A stretch of DNA of 64,000 nt from positions 514,007 to 578,006 of the forward strand of contig CAWCVN010000004.1 in the NCBI GenBank assembly GCA_963799045.1, in the 5' to 3' direction. The notes under the pieces are model-generated. The model did not search any database and was not told the origin of the DNA. It saw only the letters and a list, made by a program, of their open reading frames with translations. The position numbers and the translations under genes are program-made. The stretch is from DASRSS01 sp963799045 (GTDB lineage: Bacteria; Actinomycetota; Actinomycetes; Mycobacteriales; Jatrophihabitantaceae). Below, piece after piece: positions 10,241-23,122 of this stretch. Within the stretch, counting starts at the first letter, position 1. Each line of letters starts with the position of its first letter.

Positions 10241-10259
10241 TCGTTTTTCCCGTCGCCAC

Positions 10260-10278
10260 CCCCGCGTGTGGCGCGGGG
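10260..10278 (+). terminator. Hairpin after the surface-protein genes
   Basis: A perfect 7-bp inverted repeat, CCCCGCG and CGCGGGG, with a TGTGG loop lies 20 bases after the stop at 10240. There is no T-run after it, which is common for actinobacterial terminators. It would separate the surface operon from the heat-shock promoter. Confidence 0.5.
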
Positions 10279-10324
10279 ATTCATCGCCTGGTGAGCTGCA
10301 CCACAGTGAGTGCATTGCAGGGAA

Positions 10325-10345
10325 GTTGAGCGAGAGCGACTCAGT
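10325..10345 (+). promoter_or_regulatory. HAIR-type HspR operator upstream of dnaK
   Basis: The half sites GTTGAGC and ACTCAGT with a 7-nt spacer fit the HspR inverted repeat (consensus CTTGAGT-N7-ACTCAAG) at five of seven positions in each half site. It lies about 95 bases before dnaK and directly upstream of the candidate -35 box. The likely regulator, hspR, is encoded at 14167. This fits the known feedback control of the Streptomyces and Mycobacterium dnaK operons. Confidence 0.75.
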
Positions 10346-10349
10346 TCTT

Positions 10350-10379
10350 TTGACATACAGGCGCGCGGCACGGCATCAT
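10350..10379 (+). promoter_or_regulatory. Candidate dnaK operon promoter
   Basis: TTGACA at 10350-10355 is a perfect -35 hexamer. The -10 is weak: CATCAT at 10374-10379, 18 bp downstream. The HAIR operator ends 4 bp before the -35, so HspR bound there would block RNA polymerase. The predicted leader is about 55 nt and ends in a GAGGAG ribosome-binding site at 10428-10433. Confidence 0.5.
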
Positions 10380-10440
10380 CGACACCGCGCACCACAGACC
10401 TGAACACCCGAAATATCGGCAACATCAGAGGAGATTCCCC

Positions 10441-12312
<1,872 letters not shown>

Positions 12313-12320
<8 letters not shown>

Positions 12321-13007
12321 CGCGCCCCGTCCCGAAGAGCCGGTGGTGATCCGCGACAAGCGCAAGATCGACCCGGTCACCGGACAGGTGCGCGCCAGCG
12401 CCGCCGGTGGCACCGCTGAGCCGGCAACCCGGCCGGCGGCGCCACCGGTGCCGAGCCGGTGGTCGAGGCCGAGCAGGTGCCGATGGTCGAGGCCGCACTG
12501 CTGGACGAACGCACCGCCGACCTGCAGCGCCTGCAGGCCGAGTACGCCAACTACCGCAAGCGCGCCGAGCGCGACCGGCTGGCCGCGGGCGACCTCGCCA
12601 TCGGCCGCGTGCTGACCGACCTGCTGCCGGTGCTCGACGACATCGATCGGGCCCGCCAGCACGGTGATCTGACCGGCGGGCTCAAGGCAATCGCCGAGCA
12701 GCTCGAGCTCGCGTTCGGCAAGTACGGCCTCGAGTCCTTCGGTGAACAGGGCGACGCGTTCGACCCGACGGTCCACGAGGCGGTGCTGCACGACGAGAGT
12801 GACGAGGTCGACGTCGCGACCTGCACGACGGTCATGCGCAAGGGCTACAAGCACGGCGAGCGCCTGCTGCGCCCGGCGATGGTCGGCGTGACCGACCCGG
12901 GCGCTCCGCCCGGGCTGGCCGGGCCGAGCGAGACCGGCGAGACCGGCGAGACCGGCGAGCAGACACCGATGGGCGACGAACCCGCGGACAACGAAGCGGA
13001 CCAGTAA
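12313..13007 (+). CDS. grpE: Nucleotide exchange factor GrpE (one frame break)
   Basis: GrpE releases ADP from DnaK. A TTG start at 12313 (LTDAPRPEEPVVI) overlaps the dnaK stop at 12318-12320. The disordered N-terminal third is Ala/Gly/Thr-rich and contains one frame break near 12435. After it come the coiled-coil segment LQAEYANYRKRAERDR and the beta-domain with FDPTVHEAVLHDESDEVD, both GrpE hallmarks. The C-terminal tail has three Gly-Glu-Thr repeats from a 9-nt tandem repeat. About 231 residues, a normal length for Actinobacteria. An AGGAGGTGA ribosome-binding site for dnaJ follows the stop. Confidence 0.88.
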
Positions 13008-13027
13008 CACGAGGAGGTGACGCCCTG

Positions 13028-14174
13028 ATGGATGTCAGCAAGGACTACTACGCGGCGCTGGGCGTCACCAAGGACGCCGACACGGCGGCGATCAAGAAGG
13101 CGTACCGCAAGCTCGCGCGGGACCTGCACCCGGACAAGAACCCGGGCAACGCCGAGGCCGAGGCACGCTTCAAGGAGGTCTCCGAGGCCTACGGCGTGCT
13201 GTCGGACCCGAGCAAGCGGGCGAAGTACGACGAGGACCGCGCGATGTTCGGCCGTGGCTTCCGCCCCGGGGCCGCATACGGCCCCGGGGCCGGCCAGACC
13301 TTCGACATGTCCGACCTGTTCGGTGGCGGAGGCAGCAACCTCGGCGATCTGTTCAGCGACCTGTTCGGCGGTGCGGGCGGTGGCACCACCCGCCGGGCCG
13401 GCCCGACCCGCGGGCAGGACGTCAGCGCCGACGTCTCACTGAGCTTCGACGACGCGGTGCACGGTGTAACGCTGCCGCTGCAGATGTCGGGGCCGGGCAC
13501 CTGCCGGACCTGCCAGGGCTCCGGCGCCCGGCCGGGGACCTCGACGCACCGGTGCGGCACGTGCGGCGGGACCGGTTACGTCAGCCGTAACCAGGGTGCC
13601 TTCGGGTTCAGCGAGCCGTGCCGCGAGTGCCGAGGCACCGGCACCGTCGTCGATTCGCCGTGCGCGGACTGCGGTGGCACGGGAGTCACCAACCAGACCC
13701 GCACGATCACCGTCCGGGTGCCGGCCGGCGTCCGCGACGGCGCGAAGCTGCGCATCGCGGGCAAGGGGACGCCGGGCAGCAGCGGTGGCCGGGCCGGTGA
13801 CCTGTTCGTCACCGTCCACGTCGGCGCGCACCCACTGTTCGAGCCGTCGTGGCGACGACCTGGCCCTGACCGTGCCGATCACCTACCCGGAGGCAGCGCT
13901 GGGCACCACGCTGCGGGTGCCGACGCTCGACGGCGCGGTGTCGGTGAAGGTCGCGCCCGGTACGCCGTCGGGCCGCACGCTGCGCGTGCGGGGTCGGGGG
14001 GTGTCGCGGGGTGCGAAGACCGGGGACCTGCTGGTCACCGTCGAGGTCGCCGTGCCGCAGAAGCTGTCCGCCGACGAGCGCGAGGCGCTGGAGAAGTACG
14101 CAGCGACGCTCACCGGCGACCCACGCCCGAACATCACCGCGGCGCTGCGCGAACGGGAGGTGCGCCGTGCCTAG
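13028..14174 (+). CDS. dnaJ: Chaperone DnaJ (Hsp40), one frame break
   Basis: DnaJ delivers substrates to DnaK and stimulates its ATPase. The J domain (residues about 7-72) has the catalytic HPD in the segment LHPDKNPGN. It is followed by a Gly/Phe-rich region and four zinc-binding CxxCxGxG motifs: CRTCQGSG, CGTCGGTG, CRECRGTG and CADCGGTG. The two substrate-binding beta domains come next. A frame break near 13847 separates HPLFEPS from DDLALTVPITYPEAALG; read through, the protein is about 381 residues. The ATG has an excellent upstream GAGGAGGTGA. The stop at 14172-14174 lies inside the start of hspR. Confidence 0.9.
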
Positions 14175-14568
14175 GCCGATACCCCCGCAGGACGTCCCCG
14201 ACGACGCCCCGGTGTTCGTCATCTCGGTCGCGGCCGAGCTGGCCGGGATGCACGCGCAGACGCTGCGCCAGTACGACCGTCTCGGCCTGGTCACCCCGGG
14301 CCGGACCGGCGGTGGCGGGCGCCGGTACTCCGCCCGCGACGTGGCGCTGTTGCGCGAGGTGCAGCGCCTGTCCCAGCAGGAGGGCGTCAACCTCGCCGGC
14401 ATCAAGCGGATCATCGAACTCGAGTCGCAGGTGGACGCGTTGCGGGCCAGGGTCGCGGAGCTGGCCGCGGAGCTCGACCACGCCCATGCCGAACTGGTCC
14501 GGCGCAGCTCCGCCTCGACGGCGCTGGTCGTCTGGAGGCCGCAGCCACGCGGCGGCCGGCGTCGCTGA
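14167..14568 (+). CDS. hspR: Heat-shock repressor HspR (MerR family)
   Basis: A 133-residue MerR-type regulator. Its recognition helix region contains AAELAGMHAQTLRQYDRLGLVTPGRT, split here by the usual wing GGRRYSARDV, and a C-terminal coiled coil (LESQVDALRARVAELAAELDH, residues about 85-105) would dimerise it. In Streptomyces and Mycobacterium HspR uses DnaK as co-repressor and binds HAIR sites; such a site is present at 10325. GTG at 14167 overlaps the dnaJ end by 8 nt, so translation is coupled. Confidence 0.9.
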   Translation: MPRPIPPQDVPDDAPVFVISVAAELAGMHAQTLRQYDRLGLVTPGRTGGGGRRYSARDVALLREVQRLSQQEGVNLAGIKRIIELESQVDALRARVAELAAELDHAHAELVRRSSASTALVVWRPQPRGGRRR

Positions 14569-14627
14569 CGGCTACCCGTACACCTCATGAAATTCCCCAC
14601 GCGGCAAAGATGTTGGAGCACTGAGCC

Positions 14628-17204
<2,577 letters not shown>

Positions 17205-17210
17205 CTCGGG

Positions 17211-18695
17211 TTACGCGTCCGGTTCCTCGACGCGGTAGCCGATGCGCAACCCGCCCCAGTGGCGGCCGTTGACGTAGATCGGGGCCGACAGGTCCTTCAT
17301 CAGCACGAACGTGTCGCCACCCATGCTGCGGCGATACATCTGCAGCAGGAACGGCTCGGTGTTGCGCGCCGCGCGTAGGCCGGTGCGGTCGTCGAAGATC
17401 CGCCGGTTGCGTGAGTTCGCGGCGTTCCACACCGGGTCCGGCCCCTGCGGGTGCGAGAAGATCCGGTTGTGCGTGGGCAGGTACCCGTTGCGGTCCACCG
17501 CGGCGGTGAACACGACCCGCGGGTCGAAGTCGAGCATCGGCTCGAGCAGATCGGGCAGGACCCGGTCGGTCAGTGCGGTGAACCGGGTCGTGTGCTGTTG
17601 CGGGTCGCTGTTGGGCACCGGCACGTAGCGGGTGTCGAACAGGTCTGCGACGGTGGTCTCGCCGCGTGCGACGAGCTTGTCGAACAGCGCCGAGATCTGG
17701 CCCGCGACCTGCTGGGCGAGCTCGATGAACTTGGTGTCGACGGTGGTCACTCCGGTCATCACCGTGAGCCCGACGAGCTGCTCGGCACGCTGGAGCAGGT
17801 TGTTGACCCGGTCGCGCGCGGCTTCCAGCTCGGAGTCCGAGGACGCGGCGCCCTCGACGAGCAGGCGCAGGTCCGCGACCAGGCTGTCGAACTGGCTCCC
17901 GCTGCGCTCGGCCGCGTCGGCGATGCGGCTGACCTCGCCGCTGATGCTGGTCACCGACTCGTTCACCGACTCCACGGTGCGGGTGATCGACTCGCTGTCC
18001 TCGTGCGCGGACACCGTGCGCTCCTGCGCCTTGAGGCCCTCCTCGCCGAGCGTGCGGATCTGGCTGGTGAGCGAGGACAGCGTCCGGTCGACGTCGCCCG
18101 CCGCGGCGATGGCCTCCTCGGCGAGCTGGCGCACCGAATCGGCGATCACCGCGAAGCCCCGGCCCGCGTCCCCGGACCGGGACGCCTCGATCTGGGCGTT
18201 GAGGGCGAGGATGCTGGTGCGCCGGGCGATCGAGTCGATCTGGTGCGTGATCCCGCCGACGCTCTCGACCGCGGTCACGAGTTCGCGCATGCGCGAACCG
18301 ACGCTGTCCACCCAGCCGACGAGGTCGGCGATGCCGGCGAGGGCGTGCGCGGACACGCGGCGGGACTCGTCGACATGGGCGATGACATCGGTTGCGGCCG
18401 CTCGGGCCTGCGCCGCGGAGCTGGCGACCTGCGCGTTCTCGACCCGCAGCGCCTCGCCGTCCTCACCCAGCCGGGTGAGCATCCGGGCCTGCTCGCCGAC
18501 CTGTGCCGAAACGGTGTCGACGTTGCCGGCGACGTCGACCAGCTCGAGGCCGAAGGCTCCCATTCCGGTGGCCAGCTCGGCGACGACGTCCGAGACGTCA
18601 CCGCCGGTGTCGTGGCGGCGCGGCGGCAGTCCGGAGCGCGCACGATCGTGGCGCGCGGCCCTGCGGCCGAGCCGGGTGTCGCCGCGACGGTCCAT
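17211..18695 (-). CDS. Cytoplasmic methyl-accepting chemotaxis protein with C-terminal sensory domain
   Basis: 494 residues with no membrane segment. The signalling part is a long coiled coil with the MCP hairpin IARRTSILALNAQIEASRSG and GFAVIADSVRQLAEE, which is somewhat degenerate compared with the usual QTNLLALNA(A/T)IEAARAGE. After it lies a globular C-terminal domain of about 170 residues containing DPQQHTTRFTALTDRVLP, DRNGYLPTHNRIFSHPQG, WNAANSRNRRIFDD and LKDLSAPIYV. From memory this module ends many soluble receptors in Alphaproteobacteria and may sense a small ligand. The start was chosen at ATG 18695, which has GGAGG 8 bases upstream. A sigma-28/WhiG-type promoter lies at 18772-18797. 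Convergent with clpB, six bases away. Confidence 0.85.
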   Translation of the reverse strand: MDRRGDTRLGRRAARHDRARSGLPPRRHDTGGDVSDVVAELATGMGAFGLELVDVAGNVDTVSAQVGEQARMLTRLGEDGEALRVENAQVASSAAQARAAATDVIAHVDESRRVSAHALAGIADLVGWVDSVGSRMRELVTAVESVGGITHQIDSIARRTSILALNAQIEASRSGDAGRGFAVIADSVRQLAEEAIAAAGDVDRTLSSLTSQIRTLGEEGLKAQERTVSAHEDSESITRTVESVNESVTSISGEVSRIADAAERSGSQFDSLVADLRLLVEGAASSDSELEAARDRVNNLLQRAEQLVGLTVMTGVTTVDTKFIELAQQVAGQISALFDKLVARGETTVADLFDTRYVPVPNSDPQQHTTRFTALTDRVLPDLLEPMLDFDPRVVFTAAVDRNGYLPTHNRIFSHPQGPDPVWNAANSRNRRIFDDRTGLRAARNTEPFLLQMYRRSMGGDTFVLMKDLSAPIYVNGRHWGGLRIGYRVEEPDA

Positions 18696-18771
18696 CGCCG
18701 GTGCCTCCTTCCACGCCGTATCGCAGCCGCCGTATCGCAGTCGCCGTACGCAGATGGCGGCCCGTAACGTC

Positions 18772-18797
18772 TCATCGGCCGCGGCGCGGCCCGCTGA
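18772..18797 (-). promoter_or_regulatory. Sigma-28/WhiG-type promoter of the soluble chemoreceptor
   Basis: Read leftwards: TCAG, 14 nt, GCCGATGA. The spacer is one base shorter than at the other seven sites of this type in the window. The predicted transcript starts near 18765, giving a leader of about 70 nt with a GGAGG ribosome-binding site. Confidence 0.55.
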
Positions 18798-18964
18798 AGG
18801 GCGGAGCACTGGCGGACCACGGTCGGCGTGAACTCAGGACCAAAGTCCCGGGCGGTGGATCGGTTGCGGCCGGACCCGTCCGGCCGGGTTGGCTGCGGTG
18901 TCCGGCCCGGTTCGATACCGTGAGCCGCCACGACCGGATCACTGCCTCGGCCTAGGAGTAGCGC

Positions 18965-19778
18965 ATGACGACGCCGCCGCCGCCCCCGTACGGCCCGCCG
19001 CCGGAAGGATCCGGCGATCAGCAGGGCCAGCAGCCGAGCCCCCCGCCCCCGCCGGGCCAGCAGCCCCAATACCCGCCCCCGCCGGGCCAGCAACCGCAGT
19101 ACCCGCCGCCCCAGTACGGGCAGCAACCCCAGTACGGGCAGCAACCCCAGTACGGGCAGCAACCCCAGCCAGCAACCCCAGTACGGGCAGCAACCCCAGT
19201 ACGGGCAGCAACCCCAGTACGGGCAGCAACCCCAGTACGGGCAGCAACCTTACGGCGGCTATCCGGGCTACGCGGGCGGCCCGATGCCCGGGCCGTCGGC
19301 GTACGGGCAGCCGGCGGCACCGGTGCCGGGCGGTCGGCTCGCCGGCATGGGTGCCCGCCTCGGCGGGTTGATCATCGACTGGATCATCGTCGGCATCCCG
19401 ACGTTCCTGATCGGTCTGGGGCTCGGCAGCTACAGCTCGAACCAGACCTGCGATGTATCCGGAAACTGCACGACCAACTTCCAGTTCGGCGGAACGCTCG
19501 CCGTGGACCTGATCGGCCTCGTGCTCGGCATCGCGTACTCGGCCTACTTCGTCGGAATGACCGGGCAGACACTCGGCCACCGCGCCGCGGGCATCAGGGT
19601 CGTCGATGCCAACACCGCCGGGCTGATCGGGCCGGGACGCGCCGCGTTGCGCTGGCTGGTGATGGGCGTGACCGGTGCGCTGTGCACGCTGGGCTACTGG
19701 TCGCCGTTCTTCGACAGCCAGCGCCGGCAGGGCTGGCACGACAAGTCGGCCAACTCGGTCGTCATCCCCGCCCGGTAG
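18965..19778 (+). CDS. RDD-family membrane protein with Pro/Gln-Tyr-Gly repeat N-terminus, one frame break
   Basis: The N-terminal 95 residues are Pro/Gln/Tyr/Gly-rich (PPPP stretches, then QYGQQP repeats). The RDD domain follows from about residue 120: an Arg-containing first helix (GGRLAGMGARLGGLIIDWII), a paired Asp in that helix, two more hydrophobic helices with GQTLGHRAAGIRVVD, and a closing RRQGWHDK. The family's function is unsettled; transport has been suggested for some members. ATG 18965 has an AGGAG site. The reading frame breaks near 19168, where one 18-nt repeat unit lacks 5 nt; after correction the whole protein reads through. The following DUF2752 gene starts 15 bases downstream. 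Confidence 0.8.
19112..19249 (+). repeat. 18-nt tandem repeat coding for QYGQQP, with one short unit
   Basis: About seven copies of an 18-mer encode QYGQQP in the RDD protein. One copy near 19161-19173 is 13 nt long instead of 18, which shifts the frame. Either slippage in the cell or a sequencing error could explain this. Confidence 0.75.
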
Positions 19779-19793
19779 GCGAAGGCGGCAGCG

Positions 19794-20204
19794 ATGTCCT
19801 CGACGGTGCGCCCGCGCGCTGCCCGGGCGCCGACCGCGCCGTACCGGTTCGCGGCCGCCGTCGGTGCGGCCGTGCTCGCCGTGCTGGTGGCCGACCCGGT
19901 GCATCGGCACATCCCGCTCAGCCCGCTGCGTGAGGCGACCGGCCTGCTGTGCCCGCTGTGCGGCGGGCTGCGGGCCGTGGACGAACTGGCGCACGGTCAA
20001 CTCGCGACCGCGTTGCGCGACAACCTCCTCGTTGTGGCCGCCGTGCCCGTGGCAGTTGCGGTGTGGGTGGACTGGCTGCTGCGGGCCAGGTCCGGGAGGG
20101 CGCCACGGCGGTTCCCGCGCGCGGCGAGGGTGGCGCTGGTGGTGCTCGCCGGTGTGTTCACGCTCGTGCGCAACCTGCCCGCGGCGAGCGCCCTGCGCCC
20201 GTAG
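19794..20204 (+). CDS. DUF2752 small membrane protein
   Basis: 136 residues with the DUF2752 signature CPLCGGLRAV (residues about 51-60) after a first hydrophobic helix (about 23-38), then two further hydrophobic helices (about 80-96 and 108-125). The family is common in Actinobacteria and often lies beside RDD or DUF4190-type proteins; its function is unknown. ATG 19794 follows the RDD gene by 15 bases, so the two are probably one operon. Convergent with the next gene. Confidence 0.8.
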   Translation: MSSTVRPRAARAPTAPYRFAAAVGAAVLAVLVADPVHRHIPLSPLREATGLLCPLCGGLRAVDELAHGQLATALRDNLLVVAAVPVAVAVWVDWLLRARSGRAPRRFPRAARVALVVLAGVFTLVRNLPAASALRP

Positions 20205-20231
20205 CGTCGTGCGCTCACGCGCCGGGCGTGC

Positions 20232-20882
20232 TCAGAGGCGGTTCTGCACGCAGTGGGAGTAGGCCGACGAACCGGTGTCGTACTTGAAGCAGTCGCTGAA
20301 GCGGTTGATGAACCAGATGGTCAGCACGATGGCCAACACGGCGCCGACAGCCGCGCACACCATGCCGGCGACGGCGGGCGAGTGCCCCTCGCGCCCCGGC
20401 CGGTGCTTGGTCTCGCCGCGCGCGATGGCGCCGAACACGAACGCGAGCAGGACCGGGATGGCGTCGAACACCGACAGCCAGCAGAACAGGATCGACGCGA
20501 TGCCCAGCACGAGCGAGGCGATCGCCTTCCCGTTGCCGGTGCGTGGCGGCGGGTACTGGGTGGTGTAGGGCGGCGGCGGACCGTAGGGGTAGCCCTGCTG
20601 GTCGTAGCCGGCGTAGTGCTGCTGCTGGTAGCCCGGGTAGGTGGCGTAGCCCGGGGGAGGCGGCACGGACGGCGGTGCCGTCGGCGGTGGCGGCCGATAG
20701 CCCGGTGGCGCGTATTCGGGCGGTACGGGGTGCTCGGGTGCACCGAAGCGATAGGGGTCGAAATCCGGCGGCGGATCGGCCTGCGGCTGTGTGCCGTCCG
20801 GCTTGTGCAGTGATACCGGATCGGGCATATCGGGACGGTCCGGCTGCCAGGACTGCTGCCAGGACTCGGGCGGCTCGCTCAT
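20232..20882 (-). CDS. DUF4190-type membrane protein with Pro-rich cytoplasmic N-terminus
   Basis: 216 residues. The first 120 are hydrophilic and rich in Pro, Tyr and Gln. Two hydrophobic helices follow, in segments starting IASLVLGIASILFCW and PVLLAFVFGAIARGE, and a third near VCAAVGAVLAIVLTIWF. The AxGLVLGI-like first helix and FG-x-IARGE linker fit DUF4190. ATG 20882 has GAGGAG upstream. A -10-like TACAGT on the minus strand near 20942-20947 may be its promoter. Function unknown. Confidence 0.8.
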   Translation of the reverse strand: MSEPPESWQQSWQPDRPDMPDPVSLHKPDGTQPQADPPPDFDPYRFGAPEHPVPPEYAPPGYRPPPPTAPPSVPPPPGYATYPGYQQQHYAGYDQQGYPYGPPPPYTTQYPPPRTGNGKAIASLVLGIASILFCWLSVFDAIPVLLAFVFGAIARGETKHRPGREGHSPAVAGMVCAAVGAVLAIVLTIWFINRFSDCFKYDTGSSAYSHCVQNRL

Positions 20883-20988
20883 GATCGGCGTCTCCTCGTC
20901 GCGTGGTCCTGCCCTTGCCTGCCGCTTGGCACGTCTTGTCGACTGTAGTCCCAGCAAGCGCCGGCCCCGGACCGCCGGGACCGGCACG

Positions 20989-20994
20989 TACACT
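20989..20994 (+). promoter_or_regulatory. Leaderless -10 box (TACACT)
   Basis: TACACT ends six bases before the GTG at 21001, the spacing expected when transcription starts at the start codon. There is no ribosome-binding site before that GTG. Confidence 0.55.
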
Positions 20995-21000
20995 GCGCCG

Positions 21001-21849
21001 GTGGGTACGAGACCGAACGACCAGCAGGAGCACGGCGTTTCCATGCGCAAGGACGCGACGGCACGCACTGCTGCGCCGGGATCCGGCGACGCGGCGAAGC
21101 CGAGCGTCCCGATCCCGTGGACGGTCGACGTCGCCTGTGTCGCGGTCGGACTCGAAGCGTTGTTCACCCTGCTGCAGGCGCTCGCGCTGCGCGGCTGGAC
21201 CAGCCAGCTCAGCCAGTGGCTGATCCAGCGGAACAACCAGGCCACCGGCAAGAACAAGAAGTCGCCGTACACGGCGGCCGACGTCGCGCACGACCTGGCC
21301 CAGATGCGCAGCGGCGCGCTGCTGCAGGCGGTGGTCGTAACCGTCGCGCTCGCCGTCCTCGGCTACAGCCTGCGCCGCACCCGTGGCGCCAGCGGCGCCC
21401 GCTGGGCGTTGCTGATCATCATCGTGCTGACCAGCGCGCCCCTCGCGGTGGTGCCCATCAGCGGCGAGTTCCCGATGTTGCCGAAGATCGCCGGCGTGCT
21501 CATGGGCGCGTCCTCGATCGTGGCGATCGTCTGGATCATCGTGCCGAAGTCGATGAACTACTTCCGCGACTGCAAGGCCGCCACCCGCCCGGCCGGCGCG
21601 CCGGCCCGCCCCGGTCTCGCCGGGCTGTTCGGCCCCCGCGGTGCATCCGTGCAGCGGGGCATGGCCTCCGGCGCCGCGGCCGCCTCGCGGGCCAAGCGCG
21701 AGGCCGCCGCGGGTGCCGAGCGGAACAACCCGGCCCGGGCCAAGGCGAAGGCGAAGGTCCGCTCGGACGCCGACGCGGTGTCGAAGGGTGCGGAGCTGGC
21801 GCGGGCCCGTGCGAAGGCGAGCAAGTCTCGCCGCAGCGACTCGGCCTGA
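21001..21849 (+). CDS. Membrane protein of unknown function with basic, Ala/Lys-rich tail
   Basis: 282 residues from the GTG at 21001, chosen because a -10 box stands six bases upstream; an ATG at 21043 is the alternative. Hydrophobic helices lie about residues 38-57, 110-126, 136-152 and 163-181. The hydrophilic loop between the first two contains LSQWLIQRNNQATGKNKKSPY. The last 90 residues are rich in Ala, Lys and Arg, with heptad-like AKAKAKVRSDADAVSKG, and are probably cytoplasmic. I do not recognise the family. It lies upstream of pyrE, which seems to have its own leaderless promoter. Confidence 0.75.
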   Translation: MGTRPNDQQEHGVSMRKDATARTAAPGSGDAAKPSVPIPWTVDVACVAVGLEALFTLLQALALRGWTSQLSQWLIQRNNQATGKNKKSPYTAADVAHDLAQMRSGALLQAVVVTVALAVLGYSLRRTRGASGARWALLIIIVLTSAPLAVVPISGEFPMLPKIAGVLMGASSIVAIVWIIVPKSMNYFRDCKAATRPAGAPARPGLAGLFGPRGASVQRGMASGAAAASRAKREAAAGAERNNPARAKAKAKVRSDADAVSKGAELARARAKASKSRRSDSA

Positions 21850-21902
21850 TCGCCGGTCCCACCGGACCCCGGCACCGCGAATGCGGGCTTCGCGGGGGCG
21901 GA

Positions 21903-21908
21903 TAGGGT
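21903..21908 (+). promoter_or_regulatory. Leaderless -10 box of pyrE (TAGGGT)
   Basis: TAGGGT ends seven bases before the pyrE GTG. No ribosome-binding site is visible, so a leaderless transcript is likely. Confidence 0.5.
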
Positions 21909-21915
21909 CTTCGCC

Positions 21916-22443
21916 GTGACCGATCGCGACGCGCTGCTGCAGCTGATCAAGGACCTGGCCGTGGTGCACGGCAAGGTCACCCTGTCTTCGGGGCGGGAGG
22001 CCGACTATTACATCGACCTGCGCCGGATCACCTTGCACGGCAAGGCGGCCCCGCTGGTCGGCCGGGTGCTGCGCGAGCTGACCGCGGACTGGACCTACGA
22101 CGCGGCCGGTGGGCTGACGCTGGGCGCCGACCCGGTGGGCACCGCGATCCTGCACGCTGCCGGCGGCGCTGTCGACGCGTTCGTCGTGCGCAAGGCAGAG
22201 AAGAAGCACGGCATGCAGCGCCGCATCGAGGGGCCGTCGGTGGCCGGACGTCGGGTACTGGTCGTCGAGGACGTCTCCACCACCGGCGGCTCTCCGCTGA
22301 CTGCCGTCGAGGCGTTGCGCGACGAGGGAGCCGAGGTGGTCGGCGTCGCGGTCATCGTCGACCGGGGCGCGCGCGAGGCGATCGAAGCCGCCGGGCTGGC
22401 CTACCGGTCGGCGTACACCCTCGGCGACCTCGGGCTGTCCTGA
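21916..22443 (+). CDS. pyrE: Orotate phosphoribosyltransferase
   Basis: PyrE joins orotate to PRPP to give OMP in pyrimidine synthesis. 175 residues, normal length. Visible motifs are the N-terminal KVTLSSGREADYYIDLR, the substrate loop with FVVRKAEKKHGMQRRIEG, and the PRPP-binding signature VLVVEDVSTTGGS. No frame breaks. The GTG at 21916 has a leaderless -10 upstream. A tRNA/rRNA methyltransferase gene starts four bases after the stop, an arrangement I recall from other Actinobacteria. Confidence 0.93.
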   Translation: MTDRDALLQLIKDLAVVHGKVTLSSGREADYYIDLRRITLHGKAAPLVGRVLRELTADWTYDAAGGLTLGADPVGTAILHAAGGAVDAFVVRKAEKKHGMQRRIEGPSVAGRRVLVVEDVSTTGGSPLTAVEALRDEGAEVVGVAVIVDRGAREAIEAAGLAYRSAYTLGDLGLS

Positions 22444-22447
22444 TCGG

Positions 22448-23110
22448 GTGGCCGACGAGCCCGCGCCCGGACCCGAGCAGGAGCCGGCGGACGCGACGCC
22501 GGACCTGCCGGCCGAGATCGGAGTCGGGCCGCACCCACAGCCCTGGCCGGACGACCCGCGCCTGGACCCCGAACTGTTGCGCGGCGGCGACCGGCGCAAC
22601 GTGCTCGATCGCTACCGCTACTGGCGCGTCGAGGCGATCGTCGCCGACCTGGATCTACGACGGCACGAGTTCGCAGTCGCCATCGAGAACTGGCAGCACG
22701 ACCGCAACATCGGCACGGTGGTGCGGACCGCGAACGCCTTCCTCGCCCGAGAAGTGGTGATCGTCGGGCGGCGGCGCTGGAACCGGCGCGGCGCCATGGT
22801 CACCGATCGCTACCAGCACATCGCGCACGTCCCCGACGTGTCGGTACTCGCGGCCTACGCCCGTGAGCGGGGCTACGAGCTGGTCGGCGTCGACAACCTG
22901 CCCGGCTCGGTGCCGATCGAGACGATCACGTTGCCGCGTAAGGCGATGCTGCTGTTCGGGCAGGAGAGTGTGGGCCTCACGGCCGAGGCGCGCACGGTGT
23001 GCGCGTCGGTGTGCTCGATTAGCCAGTACGGCTCGACACGCTCGATCAACGCCGGGGTAGCAGCAGGGATCGCGATGCACGCCTGGATTCGACAGCACGC
23101 GATCGCGTAG
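22448..23110 (+). CDS. SpoU/TrmH-family RNA 2'-O-methyltransferase
   Basis: 220 residues. The SPOUT-fold signature motifs are all present: motif 1 ENWQHDRNIGTVVRTANAF, motif 2 MLLFGQESVGL, and motif 3 SISQYGSTRSINAGVAAGIA, which forms the knotted SAM-binding site. These enzymes methylate ribose 2'-OH in tRNA or rRNA; the exact target is not visible from sequence. The N-terminal 45 residues are acidic and probably disordered. GTG at 22448, four bases after pyrE, so translationally coupled. Confidence 0.85.
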   Translation: MADEPAPGPEQEPADATPDLPAEIGVGPHPQPWPDDPRLDPELLRGGDRRNVLDRYRYWRVEAIVADLDLRRHEFAVAIENWQHDRNIGTVVRTANAFLAREVVIVGRRRWNRRGAMVTDRYQHIAHVPDVSVLAAYARERGYELVGVDNLPGSVPIETITLPRKAMLLFGQESVGLTAEARTVCASVCSISQYGSTRSINAGVAAGIAMHAWIRQHAIA

Positions 23111-23122
23111 CCGTTCGAGCGC

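Noticed and set aside
19112..19249. Regular repeats considered as a CRISPR array
   Set aside because: The 18-nt units are directly adjacent with no spacers, and they encode a peptide repeat. No cas genes nearby.
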